Shown here in pieces: positions 33,259 to 37,847 of a stretch of 37,847 nt of DNA (position 1 is its first letter; the number at the start of each line of letters is the position of its first letter). A model generated the notes under the pieces. That model had not been told where the DNA came from. It did no database searches and saw nothing but the letters and a program-made list of their open reading frames with translations. Origin of the DNA: an uncultured Eubacteriales bacterium (GTDB lineage Bacteria > Bacillota > Clostridia > Christensenellales > CAG-138); the NCBI GenBank assembly GCA_902802575.1, contig CADCMN010000028.1, positions 1 to 37,847 on the forward strand, read 5' to 3'. Position numbers and translations under genes: made by a program.

Positions 33259-34673
33259 AACGCCGGATCTCTCTGTTGCTCCTATGTCTTTTGCTTATGG
33301 GCTGTGGGCCGAGGGTCATTGCGCCCCAGCCCCAGACCACAGCGAGCGTCGCTTCTGCGGCCGTGACTTCGACCCCTGGGCCTCTGACCACCGCGGAAAC
33401 GGCTGCTCCGACGCCCACGACGGCTCCTTTGCCTGCGCTGGCCACCTTTGCCCCGCGGCCCGTTGCCAGGGCGCTCTATCCCGAAGAGCTCCTCTCTGCG
33501 GAGGGCGATCCCCTTGGCGCCGAGATCCGATCCCTCATCGCCGGGGAGGAGCTGACCAAGCCGGCGTTTTGGACGCGGTTCGTATCTCTGATACAGCAGA
33601 TCGACGACATCAGGCAAAGCTTCCTCCGCCTGTCGGACGAGGATCGCACCTTGACGGCGGATCGCAAGGAGAGGACCCTCGCCGCCTTGCAACCCCTTGC
33701 CGACGAAGGCGCCCTGAACGCTCTTAAAACGGCGTACGCCTGTTGCCCCGGAGAGGATGAGGAATTGCCTGTGACGGCTTATGGATCGGCCATGGGGGCT
33801 CTGCAGGCGGCCATACGGGCGCTGCCGGACAGGACCGTCACCTACTTTGACGCCAGAAACGATACGCCCAGAGAGTATATGGCGGTCATAGCCGGGTACA
33901 TGGGGGAACCGGTCGAGGCCGGCGACATATTCCGCGCCCTGGAGGAGCTGATGCAGACGGAAGCCTATGCCATCAGCGCCGCCCTGCAGATGGACCCGGA
34001 GGCCGCCCGCAAGAAGGAACCCGTTTCCTTCGGCGGATTTGCGCAGAACATGGCGTTTCTTTGCCAGGTCACCGGCGAGCTGTGCCCTTTGCCGGACGGC
34101 GCAACGCTGCCGATGCCCCGGGAGTATGAGGGGGACGGAGCGTTGGATCTGTTCCAACTGGCATATCGCGTCTATCCCGGCAGAGCGTTTTTGAAAGTCT
34201 ACGCCGCCCACGCGCCGCAGGATCAGCAATCGCGCTGGGCCAACGCACCGGAGGGATATCTGCAGGGCCTTGCGGTGCACAACGCCTATGCCGTTATCCC
34301 CCATATCAAAGGCTATGGGCGGGACTATCTGCAATATAAGTGGTATGAGGATATGCTGGATGTGACCATGACGGGCATGACGGCTCTGCTGATCCATCAT
34401 TACGGCTATTCCAAAAAAGATCTGGGAGAATACCTGGCAGGGTGGGGCGCGAAGGATTTCGCCGGGTATCTCTATGAGAAAGCCCTGTCCGATCCCTTTG
34501 ACAGCCTGGCGGCAGCCTATGGATATTATCGGTATCTGGATATATGCGACGCCGCTCTGTCGGCGGGCTGCCCCGATGAGACTGTCTTTTTACGGGATTA
34601 CCTGGCTGCAGGTCCCGCGCCGTACGCGGCGCTGAAAGAATATATGGTCAGCTTATATCAAAATCGTGGTTGA
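33255..34673 (+). CDS. Lipoprotein, possibly a degenerate DUF885-type protein
   Basis: Predicted lipid-anchored extracellular protein, 472 residues. The signal peptide is MKRR, a leucine-rich core and the lipobox LMGC (cysteine at about 17), then a Thr/Ala/Pro-rich spacer to about residue 70. The C-terminal 150 residues (HHYGYSKKDLGEYLAGWG, ALSDPFDSLAAAYGYYRYLD, YLAAGPAPYAALKEYM) recall the end of DUF885 family proteins, which carry a HEGYPGH-like metal motif upstream. Here the corresponding place reads AAHAPQDQQ, with no HExxH-like motif, so a metal-dependent activity is unlikely. The family link is from memory of the pattern and is tentative. The ATG overlaps the rluD stop as ATGA; longer in-frame starts lie inside rluD. 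Confidence 0.6.
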   Translation: MKRRISLLLLCLLLMGCGPRVIAPQPQTTASVASAAVTSTPGPLTTAETAAPTPTTAPLPALATFAPRPVARALYPEELLSAEGDPLGAEIRSLIAGEELTKPAFWTRFVSLIQQIDDIRQSFLRLSDEDRTLTADRKERTLAALQPLADEGALNALKTAYACCPGEDEELPVTAYGSAMGALQAAIRALPDRTVTYFDARNDTPREYMAVIAGYMGEPVEAGDIFRALEELMQTEAYAISAALQMDPEAARKKEPVSFGGFAQNMAFLCQVTGELCPLPDGATLPMPREYEGDGALDLFQLAYRVYPGRAFLKVYAAHAPQDQQSRWANAPEGYLQGLAVHNAYAVIPHIKGYGRDYLQYKWYEDMLDVTMTGMTALLIHHYGYSKKDLGEYLAGWGAKDFAGYLYEKALSDPFDSLAAAYGYYRYLDICDAALSAGCPDETVFLRDYLAAGPAPYAALKEYMVSLYQNRG

Positions 34674-34698
34674 CAAAGCCCGGGACCCGGAGTAAAAT
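34670..34698 (+). promoter_or_regulatory. Promoter of the valS T-box transcript
   Basis: Perfect TTGACA (34670-34675), exactly 17 bp, then TAAAAT (34693-34698). The -35 overlaps the stop codon of the upstream lipoprotein gene. The predicted start is near 34705. Confidence 0.88.
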
Positions 34699-34704
34699 CA
34701 ATCC

Positions 34705-34946
34705 AAAATATGGGCTGTGAGAAAGAGGAGTACATCCGATCGCCTCTCAGAGAGGCGCCAATGCTGCTGAAATGGCGCTGTGGGGATCCGGTGGAAGGTC
34801 GCTTTTTAGCCCTGGAGTGCGAACGGGAGTAGTGCTCCACGCAGACGCTGCGTTATGGCTTTAAGGGAAACGGGGGGAGACCCCGTTTAACAAAGGTGGT
34901 ACCGCGAGCGCCCGCTTCGTCCTTTGACGAGGCGGGCGATTTGTTT
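34705..34946 (+). promoter_or_regulatory. T-box riboswitch (tRNA-Val sensing) upstream of valS
   Basis: Leader that binds uncharged tRNA and then prevents termination, raising valS expression when valyl-tRNA is scarce. Stem I is closed by GGGCT (34712-34716) with AGCCC (34807-34811) and AGAAAG with CTTTTT; the 5' side of its internal loop has AGTAC, and the upper helix ATCC/GGAT follows. On the 3' side the codon GTC at 34798-34800 lies in the specifier position, directly before the lower helix and followed by a purine, matching valine. The conserved T-box AAAGGTGGTACCGCG (34892-34906) contains TGGT (34897-34900) for pairing to the tRNA acceptor end. A terminator hairpin follows. Confidence 0.93.
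34909..34946 (+). terminator. Regulated terminator of the valS T-box
   Basis: A 13-bp stem (34909-34921 with 34926-34938, one T-G wobble) and a four-base loop precede ATTTGTTT. Its 5' arm starts directly after the T-box sequence, so the antiterminator form excludes it. Confidence 0.9.
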
Positions 34947-34966
34947 ATACGAGGAGAGGAAAGAAC

Positions 34967-37594
34967 ATGAAAGAGATGCCGAAGACCTACGATCATCAGA
35001 TCGTGGAGAGCAAATGGTACGAGAAATGGGAGAAGAACGGGTACTTCCATGCGGCGCCCAACCCCGGGAAGACGCCCTTCACCATCGTGATCCCGCCCCC
35101 CAACATCACGGGCAAGCTCCATATGGGCCACGCCCTGGACAACACGCTGCAGGACGCCATCGCCCGCTACAAGCGCATGTCCGGCTACGAGATGCTGTGG
35201 CTGCCCGGCACGGACCACGCTTCCATCGCCACCGAGGTGAAGATCGTGGAAGCCCTGGCGGCAGAGGGCCTCACCAAGAAGGACATTGGCCGGGAGGGCT
35301 TTTTGAAGCGCGCCTGGCAGTGGCGGGAGGAGTACGGCTCCACCATCGTGAAGCAGCTTCGGAAAATGGGCTCCTCCTGCGATTGGGAACGGGAGCGCTT
35401 CACCATGGACGATGGCTGCAACAAGGCCGTGGTCAAGGTGTTCAAATCCCTCTACGACAAGAAGCTCATCTATCGGGGAGACAGGATCATCAACTGGTGC
35501 CCCGACTGCAAGACCGCCCTCAGTGACGCCGAAGTGGAGTATGAGACCCAGCAGAGCCACCTCTGGCATATCCGCTACGACGCCCCCGACAAGTCCTATT
35601 CCATCACCGTGGCCACCACCCGGCCTGAGACCATGCTGGGCGACACGGCCATCGCCGTGAACCCGGAGGACGAGCGGTATAAGGATATCATCGGCAAGAC
35701 CGTGATCCTGCCCCTGGTGAACCGGGAGATCCCCATCGTGGGCGATGAATACTGTGAGATGGAGTTCGGCACCGGCGCCGTGAAGATCACGCCCGCCCAC
35801 GATCCCAACGACTTTGAGGTGGGCCAGCGCCACGGCCTGCCCATCCTGAAGGTGTTTGACGAGAAGGGCTACATCAACGAGAATGGCGGCCAATACTGCG
35901 GCCAGGAGCGCTTCGAGTGCCGCAAGAACATCGTGGCGGACCTGGAGAAGAGCGGGAACCTGGTGAAGATCGAGGATTACACCCACAACGTGGGCACCTG
36001 CTACCGCTGCCACACCACCATCGAGACCATCGTGTCCAAGCAGTGGTTCGTGGACATGAAGCCCCTCACGGAGCCTGCGTTGGAAGCCGTGCGCTCCGGC
36101 CAGGTGAAGTTTATCCCCGATCGCTTCTCCAAGCCCTACTTCAACTGGATGGAGAACATCCGCGACTGGTGCATCTCCCGCCAGCTCTGGTGGGGCCATC
36201 GGATCCCCGTCTACTACTGCGACGACTGCGGCGGCGTGTTCTGCGAGGAGGAAGCGCCCGCAAAGTGTCCCGTCTGCGGCGGCAAGCTCCGGCAGGACGA
36301 GGATGTGCTGGATACCTGGTTCTCCTCGGGCCTCTGGCCCTTCTCCACGCTGGGCTGGCCGGAGAAGACGGCGGAGCTCGGCTACTTCTATCCCACCAGC
36401 ACGCTGGTGACCGGCTATGATATCATCACCTTCTGGGTGAGCCGCATGATCACCTTCGGCATGGAGGTCATGAAGAAGCCGCCCTTTGAAAATGTGTACA
36501 TCCACGGCCTTGTGCGGGACAGCCTGGGCCGGAAGATGAGCAAATCCCTGGGCAACGGCATCGATCCCCTGGAGATTATCGAGAAATACGGCGCCGATCC
36601 GCTGCGTTTCTCCCTGGTCACCGGCAACTCCGCCGGCAACGACATGCGCTTCTACTGGGAGAAGGTGGAGTCGGCCCGGAACTTCTGCAACAAGGTGTAC
36701 AACGCCGCCCGGTTCGTGCTCATGAACATCCCCGAGGACGCTCAGCCCATCATCCGGGAGGAGCTTCTCGACACCGCCGACAAGTGGATATTGTCCCGCC
36801 TCAACGAGATCACCCGGGAGGTGACGGACAATCTGGACGATTACGAGCTGAATTTGGCTGCAGAAAAGATCTACGACTTCATCTGGGCCGAATTTTGCGA
36901 TTGGTACATCGAGATGGCCAAGTCCGCCCTCTACGGCGACGACGAGGCCCGGAAGGAGAACGTGGCGGCCGTGCTCATCCAGGTGCTGAGCACCTCCATG
37001 AAGCTGCTGCACCCCTTCATGCCCTTCATCCCGGAGGAACTGTATCAGCAGCTCCCCGGCCATGAGGAGACCATCATGCTCTCCGCCTGGCCCAAGGCTG
37101 CGGCGGGTCAGCTCTATGAAGCGGAGTGCACCGCCATGGAGACCATCATGGACCTGGTGAAGAACATCCGCAACATCCGGGCGGATCTCAAGGTGCCCCC
37201 CGCTCAGCGGATTGAGGCACGCCTCGTCACCGCGGATTCCAAGGCCCTGGAGGGAGCAGAAGGATATCTGCTGAAGCTGGCGGGGGTGGAGAAGACCTAC
37301 ATCAGCGATCAGCGGGGCCAGGTGCTTAAGAGCGATGTGCACATCGTGTGTGAGAAAGCGGAGGCCTTCATTCCCTTGGCCTCCCTGGTAGACCTCAACA
37401 AGGAGCGGGAGCGCATCGACAAGGAGATTGAGCGAGTGAAGGGCGAGATCGCCCGGGCCCAAGGCAAGCTCGCCAACGAGAAGTTTGTCTCTCGGGCGCC
37501 GGAAGCGGTGGTCAACGAGGAGCGCCGCAAACTCCAGGCGGGGGAGGACATGCTCAAAAAGCTCCAGGAGCGTCGGGAAGCTCTCACGGAATAA
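34967..37594 (+). CDS. valS: Valyl-tRNA synthetase
   Basis: Class I aminoacyl-tRNA synthetase charging tRNA-Val, 875 residues, the usual bacterial length. The HIGH motif appears as HMGH (52-55) after PPNITGK, and KMSKS is at 523-527. The editing (CP1) domain with TTRPETMLGDTAIAVNP and GTGAVKITPAHDPNDFEVG lies between, and WFVDM plus the CDDCGG/CPVCGG zinc-like cysteine pairs precede the KMSKS half. The C-terminal tail from about residue 810 is the Glu/Lys-rich coiled coil that contacts tRNA. GAGGAGAGG precedes the ATG. Control is by the T-box leader with a valine specifier. Confidence 0.97.
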   Translation: MKEMPKTYDHQIVESKWYEKWEKNGYFHAAPNPGKTPFTIVIPPPNITGKLHMGHALDNTLQDAIARYKRMSGYEMLWLPGTDHASIATEVKIVEALAAEGLTKKDIGREGFLKRAWQWREEYGSTIVKQLRKMGSSCDWERERFTMDDGCNKAVVKVFKSLYDKKLIYRGDRIINWCPDCKTALSDAEVEYETQQSHLWHIRYDAPDKSYSITVATTRPETMLGDTAIAVNPEDERYKDIIGKTVILPLVNREIPIVGDEYCEMEFGTGAVKITPAHDPNDFEVGQRHGLPILKVFDEKGYINENGGQYCGQERFECRKNIVADLEKSGNLVKIEDYTHNVGTCYRCHTTIETIVSKQWFVDMKPLTEPALEAVRSGQVKFIPDRFSKPYFNWMENIRDWCISRQLWWGHRIPVYYCDDCGGVFCEEEAPAKCPVCGGKLRQDEDVLDTWFSSGLWPFSTLGWPEKTAELGYFYPTSTLVTGYDIITFWVSRMITFGMEVMKKPPFENVYIHGLVRDSLGRKMSKSLGNGIDPLEIIEKYGADPLRFSLVTGNSAGNDMRFYWEKVESARNFCNKVYNAARFVLMNIPEDAQPIIREELLDTADKWILSRLNEITREVTDNLDDYELNLAAEKIYDFIWAEFCDWYIEMAKSALYGDDEARKENVAAVLIQVLSTSMKLLHPFMPFIPEELYQQLPGHEETIMLSAWPKAAAGQLYEAECTAMETIMDLVKNIRNIRADLKVPPAQRIEARLVTADSKALEGAEGYLLKLAGVEKTYISDQRGQVLKSDVHIVCEKAEAFIPLASLVDLNKERERIDKEIERVKGEIARAQGKLANEKFVSRAPEAVVNEERRKLQAGEDMLKKLQERREALTE

Positions 37595-37605
37595 CAGGGA
37601 TTTAC

Positions 37606-37648
37606 AAGGCGTATCTCCGCATCCTTGCGGGTGCTGAGATACGGCCTT
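37606..37648 (+). other. Hairpin after valS, possible 3'-end structure or weak terminator
   Basis: A long imperfect hairpin pairs AAGGCGTATCTC (37606-37617) with GAGATACGGCCTT (37636-37648), with further inner pairing around a small loop. No T-run follows, so intrinsic termination would be weak. Confidence 0.6.
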
Positions 37649-37677
37649 CGGAACCGGACAATATTTCAAAAAAGCTA

Positions 37678-37706
37678 TTGACATTTCGTGATGGATGATG
37701 TATATT
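37678..37706 (+). promoter_or_regulatory. Strong promoter of the tRNA cluster
   Basis: Perfect TTGACA (37678-37683), exactly 17 bp, then TATATT (37701-37706), with an A-rich stretch upstream. The predicted start is near 37713, giving about 27 bases of 5' leader before tRNA-Pro. Confidence 0.88.
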
Positions 37707-37739
37707 TGTCAAGTCGCGAAAAGCAGCGTGGCGCTTTTA

Positions 37740-37816
37740 CGGGGTGTAGCGCAGTCCGGTAGCGCACGTGCTTTGGGAGCATGGGGCCGGAGGTTCAAAT
37801 CCTCTCACCCCGACCA
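37740..37816 (+). tRNA. tRNA-Pro (anticodon TGG)
   Basis: A 77-base cloverleaf: acceptor CGGGGTG pairs with CACCCCG; the D-arm is GCGCAGTCCGGTAGCGC; the anticodon stem CGTGC/GCATG encloses TTTGGGA with anticodon TGG; the T-arm GAGG TTCAAAT CCTC follows. The CCA end is encoded in the DNA (37814-37816). It is the first gene of a tRNA cluster. Confidence 0.96.
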
Positions 37817-37821
37817 GGTGT

Positions 37822-37847
37822 GGCCCCGTGGTCAAGCGGTTAAGACA
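37822..37847 (+). tRNA. Probable tRNA-Glu (3' end outside window)
   Basis: Starts five bases after tRNA-Pro with GGCCCCG, TG, then the D-arm GTCAAGCGGTTAAGAC typical of Bacillota tRNA-Glu. The anticodon is beyond the window, so the identity rests on the D-arm and acceptor sequence only. Confidence 0.65.

Noticed and set aside
34853-37684. A minus-strand open frame of about 940 codons opposite valS
   Set aside because: It mirrors the codon structure of valS, has a low-complexity His/Leu/Gly/Val-rich composition, no ribosome binding site and no family resemblance. Long antisense frames are usual in GC-rich genes.

Overview
The window is 37.8 kb of gene-dense, GC-rich bacterial chromosome with 31 protein genes, one complete and one cut tRNA gene, and no mobile element, CRISPR array or rRNA. 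The gene set suggests a GC-rich anaerobic member of the Bacillota, class Clostridia: a T-box leader in front of valS, a split transketolase, iron-sulfur L-serine dehydratase (sdaAA/sdaAB), an NfnAB-type ferredoxin/NAD(P)H transhydrogenase, the spoVB-like/mazG/HU cluster, a DNA polymerase I with a degenerate proofreading domain, and strong GGAGG-type ribosome binding sites. An uncultured gut clostridial lineage such as Christensenellales would fit, but that is a guess from gene style, not a demonstrated placement.

Layout. 1-2081: the 3' part of clpX, a terminator, then rph. 2089-3981: a two-gene transketolase operon with a good promoter, closed by a hairpin that also serves convergent murF. 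4056-6415 (minus): ddl-murF, joined by an ATGA overlap. 6526-9518: a secreted M3-like metallopeptidase lipoprotein coupled to an M14 peptidoglycan peptidase. 9561-12938: spoVB-like flippase, mazG, then HU with its own promoter and strong terminator. 13134-16943: sdaAB-sdaAA-nfnA-nfnB, a serine-degradation and electron-transfer operon. 17025-18206: a stand-alone CofE-like (F420 glutamate ligase family) gene with its own promoter and terminator. 18328-21550: sugar kinase (NahK-like), folC and a HAD phosphatase. 21541-23732 (minus): an NlpC/P60 cell-wall hydrolase followed by a PflX-type radical SAM protein. 23855-34673: a tightly packed run of nine genes (ABC-F, unknown, pyrimidine-nucleoside phosphorylase, polA, coaE, lytic transglycosylase, lspA, rluD, lipoprotein), each overlapping or nearly touching the next. 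34670-37594: T-box-controlled valS. 37678-end: tRNA promoter, tRNA-Pro(UGG) and the start of a probable tRNA-Glu.

The main themes are cell-wall synthesis and turnover (ddl, murF, spoVB-like, M14 peptidase, NlpC/P60, lytic transglycosylase, lspA), central metabolism (transketolase, serine dehydratase, NfnAB, nucleoside phosphorylase, coaE) and core information processing (clpX, rph, mazG, HU, polA, rluD, valS). The most unusual items are a FolC lacking an 18-residue active-site segment, an orphan CofE homologue three genes away from it, a lipoprotein that looks like a DUF885 protein without its metal motif, a conserved operon protein of unknown function, and several palindromes placed exactly within promoters. 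No wholly new system is evident. Most of the window is ordinary core genome.
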